A DNA stretch of 64,000 nucleotides from Lantana camara (taxonomy: Eukaryota; Streptophyta; Magnoliopsida; Lamiales; Verbenaceae). Each line of letters begins with the position of its first letter. Position 1 is the first letter of the stretch. Under the pieces are notes generated by a model that saw only the letters and a list, made by a program, of their open reading frames with translations, was not told the origin of the DNA and ran no database searches. This document shows positions 32,262 through 43,169 of the stretch, in pieces. A program made the translations under genes and the position numbers. The stretch spans positions 94,524,501-94,588,500 of the forward strand of contig CM074858.1 in assembly GCA_037501455.1 (NCBI GenBank). The letters are read 5' to 3'.

Positions 32262-32274
32262 TCTACATACAACA
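32262..32274 (-). repeat. E left LTR, terminal piece after F
   Basis: TCTACATACAACA continues the E LTR interrupted at 25804 and corresponds to 40217-40229 of the right LTR. Confidence 0.7.
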
Positions 32275-32610
32275 CACATCCCCCACACCTAAACCTGAAC
32301 CCACATATGAAATGGACTTTCATACATGAGCCTAAGTCTAAGCGAACGGTGACCTACACTCGCACACTAGGCTAAGCGGGACTAAAACTCGAACAGAGCA
32401 CGTAAAACAACATATAAATATCCGAAAGCAACAAATAGGATCTAAAGAGCTCAATCATCTAACGAACATTAACATAATTAGATGGCCTCACGGCCCCAAA
32501 AAGAACGAGTATATACATTAGATATTCATAATCTCCAAAATACATAAGTCATAGAACAAATACATAACCGAAGTATCCAAAAGTAGGAAGAATATATGCA
32601 ACTCGACCTA
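32275..32610 (-). repeat. Extra copy of D-family LTR sequence inside E
   Basis: This stretch aligns with 40230-40575 and with 47812-48150: ACCCACATATGAAATG, ACACTAGGCTAAGCGGG and GGCCTCACGGCCCCAAAA are shared. It therefore is D-family LTR, yet it sits between the left E LTR and E internal sequence. At 32610 similarity to D stops abruptly within ACTCGACCTA. It is evidence of a rearrangement rather than a simple nested insertion. Confidence 0.75.
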
Positions 32611-33839
32611 GGTCTTTCGAGCTTGTAATGTAGGCTTAGGGTAAGGTTATCGAAATTTGGATCAAGTGACTACTTACCAAGTTTACATCATTCAATCTTT
32701 AAACTCGAGGCACTACAATTTCGCCATTAAACACAAAAATCCCCTCAAATTCTTCAATTGTACCCTACTCTCTCAATTTCACACTTCGCATAATTTTCTT
32801 TTCTTTTCTTTTGCTCTTTTTTCTCTTTTTTTTTCTTATCTTTTCTTTTTCACAATTTTCTCATTCTTTTTCTTTTTTTTTTCTACAATAATCTCTCAAA
32901 TTCAATCACAAGAACAATCAAAAGGGGTCAAAAGATAGACAATTTACCATAAAAATCAAACGAGCAAGCCTTGGTGTAAAAATTATCAAGGTAGGTATTT
33001 CATTGTTGTGCATTGGCTTATAATGTGGCTACAAAAATCTTTGCACAACAATTAGGCTCAGCGGGGTCAATAAGATTACGTTATTTAGTGAAAAACGGCT
33101 AAACAGAAAAGCTTAAAATCCTCCGACAACGAATGCCTACTTCACTTCCTTAATCTTTCATTAATTCAAAATTTCACCTCAATAGGACTAAAATGTATCC
33201 TAATCAAATCTTAGACTCATTCGGAAATCATCAACTCATCTTTCTAAGCAAAGTACATTATAACGTTCAAAAATGCTCAAAATATAAGGCATATGAACAC
33301 ACTAAATCATCAAATCTCATGCAAATTTTCCTCAATTCAAAAAGCCTAACTCATTCTAGTAAAAGCTCAACAATCAAACTTCAAAGAAAAAGTTCAAAAA
33401 ATTTTCAAAATTACTCGATTTTTAGCAAATCACAAGTGAAACTACATCTAAACATGCAAATATTCAATAAAAACTCATAACAAGCATGCACTTCCTTCCC
33501 CATACTTAAAGTTTGCAATGTGGTGCAAATGAAAGAATTAAAGTTCAAGAAAACTCCCTAATCAAATGAAGAACCGGCAACGTGCTAGCAGGGCTTCCAA
33601 AACCTGAACAAGTGACTAGAAAACACGGATCAAGTGCACAGGAAATTGACAATCAACATGCATCCAACAATCAACACATAAGTAACAAATTCACGTTAAG
33701 AAGAGCACAATTGCATAAACAAAATTCAAGAATTCAGACATATGCAAAAATCTAAGTGTAGCCAAAATATCCAAACATAACAATGAATAAACGTAGAAAG
33801 AATATCTAGCAATCAGGGGAGAAAAACAAAATAACAGAA
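32611..33839 (-). other. E 3' non-coding region with pyrimidine-rich tract
   Basis: No coding detected. 32795-32885 is almost pure T/C on the plus strand, that is, polypurine in the element's orientation. It may be a derived polypurine region but is not adjacent to an LTR. The remainder is AT-rich and featureless to the eye. Confidence 0.5.
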
Positions 33840-35120
33840 TCAGGGTGATGGGGGTCCTCCAAAATACTGATCAACACGAGCACAGAACCCTTCGAATTTA
33901 GCCTCCAATCTTGCCTCCCACGCATCGAATTGCTCATCCACATAATGTGCTAAATCCTCAACTCTCGCGATCACGGTGGTCAAATCAGCCCTTAATCCTG
34001 CCAACTCTGCACGCACGCCTCTCACAGTAACAGGAGCTTCATCACCAGCTTCAGCAACAATAGGCGCGGCACCGCGAAGAATCCCAAATTTGTCATCTGG
34101 CCTATCAGGTATCCGAGCTAAAAGCTCCTTCTGCCTCTCTGAACGCTCATCAAACCGGACCTTACCCCAGCTATACATCTGCCAGAGCCGATCTCTATCC
34201 CAAATTGGCCACCATGGCAAATTATAATCCTTCAGTTCTCCATTCTCCCAAGCAATAGCCAAGCCTACAGTCTCCAAGTACTGTGGACCAATATCATATC
34301 CAAAGTCAACAGACAAAGCTCCCCGAGGTCTCCAATTCATCTCCCCAGCAAACATCGTCACAAACGCACCGTGAGCAATCGTACCAGTAACACTCCCAGC
34401 ACTCTCCTGTAGCTTCCATAAAAACTCAACCGTCCCATCAAACTTGATGCCTTCCTTCATTATGTACATTATACCCAACTCAGTCTCAGTAATGTGGCTA
34501 TCTCTTCCATATCTAGCACAAAATCCCGTGGCTAAAATCCTATGGACTAGCACCCAAGTCAACGAATCAAGATAGCTATCATGTGTGCATCGAGGGGAAT
34601 AACTAGGAACACCCTCTCGCAAAGGAAAGGATCTCCATACCGCCTCTCTCTGAGCATCACTCCATTTAAGTAAAGAAGTAGTGGCATTAGCTGGGAAACG
34701 AAGAATCTCTCTTATCCGGCTCACATTCCATGCTCGAGTTTCCATATAATCTAGAGTAAAAATCAAGGTGTTGTCCACCGGTTCGAAGTTCATCGTGGTG
34801 AAGAAAGCGTTCGTCATCTCTCCGTACGTCATATCCTTCTAAGAAAGGAATGGTAACCAACCTATGTTGTCAAACAATCTTTTCATTTCTGCCCAAGCCT
34901 CAAACTTCTCCATCCACATGTCCTTAAAGAATTTAGTAGACACAATGCTCCTTGTCAAATTCCTTTGAAAAAGGTTACCTAAAGCATTCAGTGTTATGTT
35001 GACCGATCCAAACGGTTGATGGTCCAACCGGGATGAAGTAGTGAAGGGTTCCTGAACTCTTGAGCGCTTAGTGTGACCCATAGTACCTAAACCAAACAAA
35101 TATAGAAAGACAAAGCACAA
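33840..35120 (-). pseudogene. E Athila ORF1-like protein with one in-frame TAG
   Basis: Two consecutive pieces share a frame: 34839-35120 (MGHTKRSRVQEPFTTSSRLD start) and 33840-34832. Only a TAG separates them (IGWLPFLS, stop, KDMTYGEM). Together they would be about 427 residues. The pattern FxxxMWMEKFEAWAEMKRLF, GWLPFL, TYGEMTNAFFTTMNFE, LIFTLDY and IREILRFPANA fits the Athila ORF1 / putative plant transposon protein family. Its function is unknown; it sits in the envelope-like position, after Gag-Pro and before the 3' LTR. The tail near ELAGLRADLTTVIARVEDL looks like a coiled coil. The ATG at 35120 is the first after the TATA-like site at 35640. The ORF is otherwise clean, so the TAG could be recent. 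Confidence 0.7.
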
Positions 35121-35633
35121 AAAAAATCAATCACAATTCACTTGGATAATTTATCAAACATCTTGTGTGCTTAGGTCTGGGCTATGAGTTCTAACTTAAG
35201 TTCTTCAATCTACCCAACTCAAATTCACACTAGTTTATAATCTACAATTTAAACTCAAAATTCTCTACCTTCAACTTCATAATTCGGACTCAAGACTACT
35301 TAGAAGTTAGGATTCTTCAAAGATTCAACCCAATTCAAGTTAAATTCAATTCAAGGCATTAATCCTAATTCTAGCATGCATAATCTCTCAAAATTTATCA
35401 ATTCAATCTCAAAGTGATTCCTAACATGCAAAATCAATCCTAGATTTCAATCTTAAATTGGAAAAATTAACTCTAACAAATCACTCTAAGAAATGAGATA
35501 TTGACTTACTTCGATTCACAAAGATGGAGAGAGAGTGTAAACTTGGTGGTAAAGCTTCTTGGTTGCAAATTGATAATGGTTAGCCAAGGGGAACTATTGA
35601 ATCTCTTCTAAGGTAGAATGAGTGGGTGCAAGT

Positions 35634-35936
35634 GTATTTATAGGTTTGGGGGACAAAAATCCGAAATTAGGTAGGAAAAGAATTAATTTAACCCTAAAAA
35701 AGTGTTTCCTAAACCCGGATTTTCGTACAACCGGACCGGTAACGGGCGTTACAGGTTTTCCTCTTGAAATGGGTAACGGTCGTTACCTCTATTGGCCCAG
35801 AAGCCTGACTCCATTAACGGGCGTTACCGAAAAATAACTACGAGGGTGTAATGCCGGTTACCTAAACTGTCCGGGACGCCTGACCTCATTAACGGGAGTT
35901 ACCAAAAGGTAACTACAATGGTGTAACGCCAGTTAC
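35634..35936 (-). promoter_or_regulatory. E internal promoter-like region: palindrome array plus TATA-like box
   Basis: Six GGTAACG/CGTTACC-type boxes lie at 35738-35752, 35771-35787, 35814-35828, 35844-35861, 35889-35903 and 35921-35936. The second reads GGGTAACGGTCGTTACC. Downstream in element orientation is CTATAAATACAC (35633-35643), then the ORF1 start 510 bases further on. The E LTR has the same order, boxes then TATA-like TGCTATATTAG. I infer an internal promoter for ORF1 built of the same elements as the LTR promoter. Confidence 0.5.
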
Positions 35937-36359
35937 TAAATGTTCCACCCAAAACACCATTAAAACATAAACACAACCCAGATGGTGCTTAATCACGTTA
36001 ATTAACCAAAATTAACTCATAAGATTAAATCAAACCATAGTGCACCATTCTCGAAACACATAAACACATATATCCATTCATATCATTGACTCATTCACCT
36101 CATAAAAGAAATCAAAGTCATGCACACGCATACGAACAAAGTAAATGGACCTCAATACTGACAATAATGCTCAAATCATGATCCTCGCACCATCTAGACC
36201 TTGGCTTCCTAGCAAAACATCAAGCGACCTGCAAACAAGAGAGAAAACTAAATTAACGCGAGAAAAACGAGGATAAAAGAAACAAAAACAAAAAGGAAAA
36301 GAAAGAAAATTTAGTTCTAAGTTATAGTCGTTACATTAACTTTGAAAACCGGGTTGGGA
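35937..36359 (-). other. E spacer where RT, RNase H and integrase are missing
   Basis: In Athila elements about 3 kb of polymerase and integrase coding follows the protease. Here only AT-rich non-coding sequence lies between the protease end (36360) and the promoter-like region. No RT or integrase motif is visible on the minus strand. Confidence 0.65.
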
Positions 36360-36935
36360 TTAACAATCCCCAAGCAATGAGTCAAAAGGAGTGACCTCGT
36401 TCTTGTTACTCACGAAATCGAAGCTTGGTCTCCAATTATCTAATTCCAAAACATCTTTTATTCGCGATTTCCGAGACTTCGATTTTTCTTCACAATCAAT
36501 TGCATCTCTTTTCTTCCTGAATAGTGTCATTTCGTCTAAGGTCTCACTGATAACATTAATCATGCAACATTTATCCGGAATCGCCGGTGGTTTCATGGAA
36601 CCAAAATTCCTAAACTCCATTCTTTCATCTCCTATTTTGAACGTGAGCCGTCCATTCTGAACATCTATATCTGCTCCAGCCGTGGCCAGAAACAGTCTTC
36701 CAAGGATCAATGGCATCCTCTCATCGCTCTCATTATCAAGAACTAAAAATCAGTAGGAATGTGAAATCTTCAAACTTTTACCGAAACATCTTCAAGAATT
36801 CCTATCGGATATTTCACCGATCTGTCTGCTAGTTTGAGTGTCATATTAGTCAGTGTAAGCTCCTTCACTCCTAATTTCCTACAAGTAGATAACGGAATAA
36901 CTTACACTAGCTCCTAAATCACATAAAACATTATG
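36360..36935 (-). pseudogene. E Athila-type aspartic protease (broken)
   Basis: The active site CDLGAS can be read at 36906-36923 and the family motif MPLILGRLFLATAGADIDVQ in the open piece 36360-36716, followed by LTFKIGDERMEF. Between them lie stops (for example in KV-stop-RFHIPTDFLVLD). Sequence order and wording match Athila proteases. The frame ends GDC-stop at 36360, after which no polymerase follows. Confidence 0.8.
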
Positions 36936-37635
36936 GAATTACAAAGAACCAATAGTAAGAGGAATTGAAAAACTCCCTGGATCTTTAATCTTCGGGCGAA
37001 GCTTATGCTGGATACTACCACTGCATTCCTTAGTAAGTATAACAGTAGTGAAGTCCTCAGACTTCTCTTTGCTTGAAATCACTTCTTTCACTAAGTTCTC
37101 CTTCTTAAAATCGTCTTCCTCTTCAACGTTCTCAAGTATAACTTTGTCAACATCCGAACCTGAACGTATTTTCGGACCTTCATTCTCTCTATTATCTCCT
37201 ACAAATATGGCCTGACAATGCTCCTTAGGATTGTTTTCAGTTTGGCTCGGTAGCATTCCTGGGCCTCTCAGATTCAAAGATTGGGCAATCTGACCAATCG
37301 GAGTCTCCAAAGTTCTGGTCTGATTTACCACTTGATCTAATTGAGCTTCTAACTTCTGATGTCGACCCCGTAGACATAGTTATGAACTTCTCAAGTGCGA
37401 TCTCCCATCCCTGCTTTTGCTCCTGTTGAGGGGGCGTAACATGAAATGGGGCTGGTGGTCAAGGTTGAAATTGCTGCCTAGGCTGAAACTGCGGCCCAGG
37501 TTGAGGTGGTTGTTGAACGTTCTGATTATTAGACCAAGACAAGTGAGGGTGGTTCTTCCATCCTGAATTGTAGGTGTTTGAGTAGGGATCATTTGCTGGT
37601 TTGAATTTGTTTGCATAATTCGCCTGCTCTTGCAC
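36936..37635 (-). pseudogene. E Gag-protease connecting region (decayed)
   Basis: It is continuous with Gag by similarity. Just past the TAG at 37636 it reads VQEQANYANKFKPANDPYSN, then a Pro/Gln-rich stretch and further frames (37380-37697, 36939-37331) with SFSIPLTIGSL-type ends that approach the protease. Multiple stops. Typical of Athila Gag C-terminal linkers. Confidence 0.65.
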
Positions 37636-38505
37636 CTATTCTCCTGCATTGGTATGAGGACACATATTAAACTCATGTGGACCACTACAAATTTCATAAG
37701 TTACCTGCACTGGTTGGGATTGTATCCCAACTGCATTGACAGAAAGTTGATCCAATTTCTTGTTAAGGGCTTCAAACTTGGCGTTGATGGCGGTTAAGCT
37801 ATCTAACTCTATGACTCCTGCTTGCACTTTCGCTGGTTGCGAATGGCTCCTCTCATGCACAAAAACATCATTTTGTGACATATTATCTAACAACTCAGTA
37901 GCAACTGCTTCAGATTTTGTTAGGAATGCTCCGCCCGCTGCGGCATCCATCGCTCCTCTAAAAGTAGGGGACATCCCATTATAAAAAGTCTGAATCAATA
38001 ACCAACCGGGAATCCCGTGATGTGGACACTTCTTCTGCAAATCCTTAAATCTCTCCCAAGCTTCATAGAAAGACTCTCCATCCAATTGCCAGAAACCTTG
38101 GATATCATTCCTGTACTTCGTGGTTTTGCTAAGTGGAAAGAACTTGGCTAGGAAAGCCTGAGATAATGCTGCCCAAGCCTGAAAGGATTCATTTGGGACA
38201 GTACTCAACCATGTTTTATCTCGTTCCCTAAGTGAAAAGGGAAAAAGCCTAACTCGGATAGCATCAGTAGTGACATTGTGAATTTTGAAGGTATCACACA
38301 CTTCAAGAAAATACTCAAGATGTGATGTCGGATCCACCAGTGGTAATCCTGAAAACGGATTGTTTTGCAGTAGGTTTATGATAGCTGGTTTGATCTCAAA
38401 GTTATTTGCTGCAATCGGGGGACAGGCTGCAGTCTGAATTACTCCAGCCTACAGCACGCTACAATCTTTATTAGTCGGTGGTCGTGGTGGGTCTGGTTCG
38501 GCCAT
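37636..38505 (-). pseudogene. E Athila Gag with an early in-frame TAG
   Basis: The family start MAEPDPPRPP lies at 38505. A TAG at codon 19 (38449-38451) is followed in the same frame by AGVIQTAACPPIAANNFEIK, then PTSHLEYFLEVCDTFKIHNV, RDKTWLSTVPNESFQAW, FLAKFFPLSKT, GESFYEAWERFKDLQKKCPH and LIQTFYNGMSPTFRGAMDAA, the Athila Gag core. The zinc knuckle YEICSGPHEFNMC has Tyr for the first Cys. A further TAG ends it at 37636. A downstream ATG at 38337 gives 233 open codons. With two TAGs in otherwise preserved sequence, this is a recent pseudogene or relies on readthrough. Confidence 0.8.
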
Positions 38506-38751
38506 CGGTAAAGTAATTGGTTTCTTCTCCTTTTTACACCTCCTCCTAATAGCACTCAGTGTTCTCTAGATTTTCGGATCGTATGGTACTAATTTCGGAT
38601 CTTGAGATCTTCGCATGCACCGTAAACCTACACAAAGGAAAAAGAAATCCTCAATCCAATTCCACAGTGACAAAGATAATGAACACAAAGTAAAATAATA
38701 GTCTAAAGCACTAGATCAAAATAGTTGAGCAATATTCACTTAAAACGCCTT

Positions 38752-38774
38752 CCCCGGCAACGGCGCCAAAAACT
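38752..38774 (-). other. E primer-binding site (tRNA-Asp type, Athila)
   Basis: On the minus strand, right after the LTR end CCTACAACA, the sequence is AGTTTTTGGCGCCGTTGCC followed by GGGGAAGG. TGGCGCCGTTGCCGGGGA is the Athila-type tRNA-Asp primer site, here with two spare bases before it. Confidence 0.85.
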
Positions 38775-40229
38775 TGTTGTAGGATTTGACTACAGTTAAA
38801 AACCAATCGTGTAAGTGTACACTAACATACGCGTAGCACAATAGGATCGAACCCACAGGGAAGGGAAATCAATCACTACTTTATATCCTTCTCTAATCTA
38901 AAGACCAAACGAAAAGCAATTGTTGTAGTTATCTATTAATCAACTAAAGCAGAAATTAACAATTAACTAGAAATAAACTCAAGTAATACTAAACGCACGA
39001 ATTAACTTCAGTAAACTAAACAGGAAGGGGAAAAGTAATGAATCATACAATCAAGAGTTAATATGATACTTGTCTGACAAGTGTAATTCTACAACCTATT
39101 CAGTTATATTTGTATTAGCCGCTCTCAAGGTGTAACCAAGTGCTTAATTAGTGTTCAATGTTGCTCTCGCAATCACCAATAGTTAATTAAACCAAAGGAA
39201 CAAGACTAGTGCAATTCAATATTCTAGCGGCTCGACATGGAATAAGATTACTGTTGTATAAGCTAGGACCAAATCTCTTTGTATCCTACAACTTACAAGT
39301 TATGAAAACCATCTAAATTACCATCACTCTTTCGATCTATAGGTAATTATGACACATGCTAAGGGTGATCAGGCCATCACAAGTCAATTCAAACCTGTTT
39401 TCAAACTAAGAATTAACACAAGTCATTCAAGCATCATATCAAACATCTATCATGCAATCATCATCACTTCCCCTGGCCCTAGAGAATTAGCTGCTCATAA
39501 TTAAAGCAAAACTCATAAAACTAAAGGAAGTTGCATTAAAATAAATCGTATTCATCAATTCTAAGCAATGTCTCAAAAATAAAAGCATAAACATTCAGTA
39601 GTATCTAAAAACGAATCTAACATACGGAAACTAATCAAAACTAAACTCAAAGGAATTAGTTTGTAAATTAAAGCAACAATAAAACCAAAGATCGTTCTAA
39701 GAATTCAATCCTTTCGTCTTCTCGAATTCTCTGAAAAACCTCTGAAACTCCTTGTCTTCTCTCCAAACCCTAGGTCACGACCTGAAAGAAAAGCTCTCTG
39801 AAAAAGACTCCAAAACGCACTAATATAGCAGCCCAACTAATTCTCGCCACCCTAGGTAACAGTCGTTACCTCTCCATGTACCATTTTTGTTAACGTCCGT
39901 TACTGATGAAATCGCAGTAACGTTTTTATTAAAGGTAACGGGCGTTACCACTTTCCTTCTGCACAGGGGTAACGGGCGTTACCCCTCTTCTCTCGCCAAA
40001 AGCTCCACACCTGTGTCTTGTAACAGGGATTACAACAATTGAACTCCTAAGTGGTAACGAGAGTTACCACATTTTCCTAAAAAAATGCGTGAAATTGCTT
40101 TGCTTCGCCGTTTCTCATCTCCAACTCTAAAATCACCTAAACGGAGCAAAATAAATACATAAACGCATCAAATGGTACCAAAAATATAATCAAATAATGC
40201 TCAAAACCATTCAATTTCTACACACAATA
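38775..40229 (-). repeat. E right (5') LTR
   Basis: The inner end TGTTGTAGGATT at 38775 is exact. The outer end is less sure: TGTAGAAATTG at 40222 gives a canonical TG start, while 40229 gives a better target duplication. The palindrome array lies 160-375 bases from the outer end, and a TATA-like TGCTATATTAGTGC lies at 39818-39830. Confidence 0.8.
39855..40070. promoter_or_regulatory. E right LTR palindrome array (GGTAACG/CGTTACC)
   Basis: GGTAACAGTCGTTACC (39855-39870), GTTAACGTCCGTTACT (39889-39904), GGTAACGGGCGTTACC (39934-39949), GGGGTAACGGGCGTTACCCC (39966-39985) and GTGGTAACGAGAGTTACCAC (40051-40070), with a weak one at 40019-40034. The nearest box is about 25 bases upstream of the TATA-like sequence, a promoter-proximal position. 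Confidence 0.6.
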
Positions 40230-43140
40230 CACATCCCGCACACCTAAACCCGAACCCACATATGAAATAGCCTTCCATACATGAGCCCAAGTCTAAGCGA
40301 ACAGGGACCTACACTCACACACTAGGCTTAGCGGGACTAAAACTCGAACAGAGCGTGTAAAACAACATATAAATATGCGGAAACAACAAACAGGATCTAA
40401 AGAGCTCAATCATATAACGAGCATTAACATAAATACATGGTCTCACGGCCCCAAAAAGAACGAGTATATACATTAGATATTCATAATCTCCAAAATATAC
40501 AAGTCATATAACAAATACATAACCGAAGTATCCAAAACCAGGAAGAATGTATGCAACTCGACCTAGACTCGAAAGTATAGCACGACTCAAAGCACTTCCC
40601 CGCCTAGCTCAAGATAACCTGTAACTAGAGGTAAGAAAACGGGAGGGTCAGTCAAAACTCGACTGAGTGAGGGGGCTAAATCACACCCACACCTAAATAC
40701 ATATAAAACATAGCAATTATGAAAGGTGATGGTCATGAATCGAGCTAAGGTTTTTGCATACCAAAATGTTCACAAAAGCATAACAAATATTAAGTAAAGA
40801 AATCCTAACTCGATTCACAATCCATCGAACAATACATAAACATATGTCCGGCGAGAACGGACCTCTCCTTACTCCTTAACATAACATAAAACTGAAATCA
40901 TAAATCAAATCCAACCCTAACAATGTTTGTGTTTTGGGAATCAAACCCTCTCCACGTACTTACTTATGTACAAGGGGTAGCTAACCCACTATTTACTCGG
41001 AGCATCACGCCTTATCAACCTCCAAGAATCGCGCGTAATACAACGAATTGGAATCATGCAAAGGCTTAACCCGACGGCCCTTGCCATCCCGGGCCGTCCT
41101 TACCCACAATTCCTGGGGCCCAAGATACCTTACCAATACCAATTCCCATCTTTCAGGGCATAGTCGCTCATACATAACATAAACGAATTTAAAACGTAAA
41201 CTTACATATACCTATACTTATACCAATTTCATAAACTTTAAAATTATTCACAAGGTCATAAACATATCTTAAACACACATATTTAACTATATATAAGATA
41301 TATAGTCGCATGCGGGGTGAGAAATCAACACATATTAGGCCATAGGTCACTTAACTAGAATAAAAGAATCCTAAACCTCACCTTGTAGAAAAAGGGTAGA
41401 AACCGGGGCCAAAACCGAGTAATGAACACCTAGACCTCGGGCTTGTAGACGTCTGGAAGAGGCTCTAAAATAAAAGAACACAAGACTCGAGACTTAGACC
41501 CAATTATGAAGTAAATAGATGCTCGACAATGCTTATGAATGAAATGAATGCATATGAAGTGCATAAACGTACCACTTAAGACATATCGAATCAGAACTCA
41601 TTCAAATAATATCAAATTAATCCAAAAACCTAATACAAGCAAGTTAACACATAATATAGCATGCTAATAATAATTAGAAGTCATATACAAAGCAAGAGAA
41701 TAACGAAACAAGCAAACAAAGATGGAAAAACACAACAACCACACAAGGAGTGGAGACACGGCCATGTCTCCCCTGAAGAGCAAAATGAGACACGGCCATA
41801 TCTCAGTACAGACCCAAACCGGGGCTGAGACATGACCGTGTCTCACCCTAGTTCAAAAATGAGACATGGGTGTGTCTCAGTACAGAAAAACTGGACCAAG
41901 AGACACGCCCGTGTCATCTCGGACGAGGGAAAACTCTTCAATGTGTGCTTCGGTTTCTCCATGGAAATGGTAGCCAAAATCCCTGTTCTCCACCCACAAT
42001 CAACCCACAACACCAAGGCATGCAAAGGAGCAAGAAAAATACAAAATTAAACAAGGAATCTAAGGAAAAACCATCCTACACAAGCATCTCCAAACCGGGA
42101 AAGAAAAGGATTCAAGGAAGCAAGAGATTCATCAAGTTTCTTCCAAAACCTCAAAGATGTATTAATGGAACCTCATAACACATCCACCTGCCATTAATAA
42201 GGAGCAAATACAAGCAATAAGTATGTCATATTGATTAATATATATAGCTTTAAGCTCATATAAAACAAGAGATGCATAAGATCACCAAAACCTTCAAAAC
42301 CTAACTATTCATGACTCCAAGCAAATCCCAAGGTCACCAATACTAAAACATGATATAAGGAGTGTAAAATGATCAGAACATCAAGGAGATCAAAATTCCT
42401 AACTTACCTTGAAGAAATGGAGCAAGAAATGCTTAAGACTTGAGATTGAGGTTCAACAATGGAGGTTTATCTCTTGGAGCTTGTATTCTTCTTCTTCCTT
42501 CTCTAATAGTTCGAATTCCAGCTGAAATGGGGAGGATAGAGATGGATTTTGGTGCCTAAAAGTCAAGGCTAGAGGTAAGGCATAGGTCTAGTCTCTCAAG
42601 TGGATCATATAGGTGCGTTATAAGTACGTGGAGTCAAAATTTGAATTGTTGGGGGTTAAAACGGCATTGAAAAAGTACAAGGCTATTTCCATTATTTTCG
42701 AATCATCGATTCAAGTTCAATGGCAAAGACGGAACTCGAATCCGAGTTTCAGAGCTCAAGTTATACGAAAACGTCTCATGAGTAGCCAAATTGCAAATTG
42801 GCCCAAAAGTTTGAAATAAAATTCAATTGAGTCCGAACCAATTCCAACAAGTCCAAAACACATATAAATCATAAAATTAAGTCCAAGAATCATATAATTC
42901 ATGTATTATACAAATTAGGCATGTTCGGGTTCGAATTCCAAATCTCAAAGCCCAAATAATCGAATCAAACGTTCAAGTAAGGCATATACATTCAAATACT
43001 TCAAATAATCATATAAGAATTGAAAGAAGAGATATATATATCATGTAAGATGCATCAATTAGTAAGAAAATGAATGCAAATTCAAAAATTAAACTCACAC
43101 ATGGTACCAACTTGTACCTGCGGACGGACGGGCTGTCACA
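40230..43140 (-). repeat. D LTR1, main part
   Basis: In element orientation it starts TGTGACAGCCCGTCC at 43140, next to the polypurine tract, and continues through E to TGTGACGCC's complement at 24350. It aligns with LTR2 throughout. Total length without E is about 2.94 kb. Contains GGTGAGGTTTAGG (41372-41384), TATATATCTTATATATAG (41288-41305) and the palindrome array. Confidence 0.85.
41753..41915. promoter_or_regulatory. D LTR1 palindrome array (GAGACACGG/CCATGTCTC)
   Basis: Five boxes: GAGACACGGCCATGTCTC (41753-41770), GAGACACGGCCATATCTC (41787-41804), GAGACATGACCGTGTCTC (41827-41844), GAGACATGGGTGTGTCTC (41861-41878) and GAGACACGCCCGTGTC (41900-41915). Spacings are 34, 40, 34 and 39 bases. 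LTR2 has the same five (49335-49460 and 58764). The centre varies while the GAGACA/TGTCTC arms are kept. Confidence 0.6.
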
Positions 43141-43158
43141 ACCTCTCCCCCCTTAAAA
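43141..43158 (-). other. D polypurine tract
   Basis: Minus strand TTTTAAGGGGGGAGAGGT directly before the LTR start TGTGACAGCC. Confidence 0.85.
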
Positions 43159-43169
43159 AGGACCTGTCC

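Larger units (their letters stand above)
24380..40229 (-). mobile_element. E: Athila-like Ty3/gypsy element without polymerase, minus strand (contains F)
   Basis: Two similar LTRs (24380-25804 plus 32262-32274, and 38775-40229) flank an internal region with Athila Gag, protease and ORF1. The tRNA-Asp primer site is diagnostic of Athila. The host LTR motif CGCAT (24375-24379) and CACAT (40230-40234) may be a target duplication with one change, although the right LTR end is then not canonical. Oddly, 336 bases of host D LTR also follow the left E LTR. No RT, RNase H or integrase is present. Confidence 0.8.

Noticed and set aside
32657..32938. 93-codon Phe/Ser-rich frame
   Set aside because: Translation of the T/C-rich tract in E, no start context or homologue recognisable.
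33840..35120. A possible host gene (long clean frame)
   Set aside because: It is in the Athila ORF1 position between Gag-protease and LTR of E, and its motifs fit that family.
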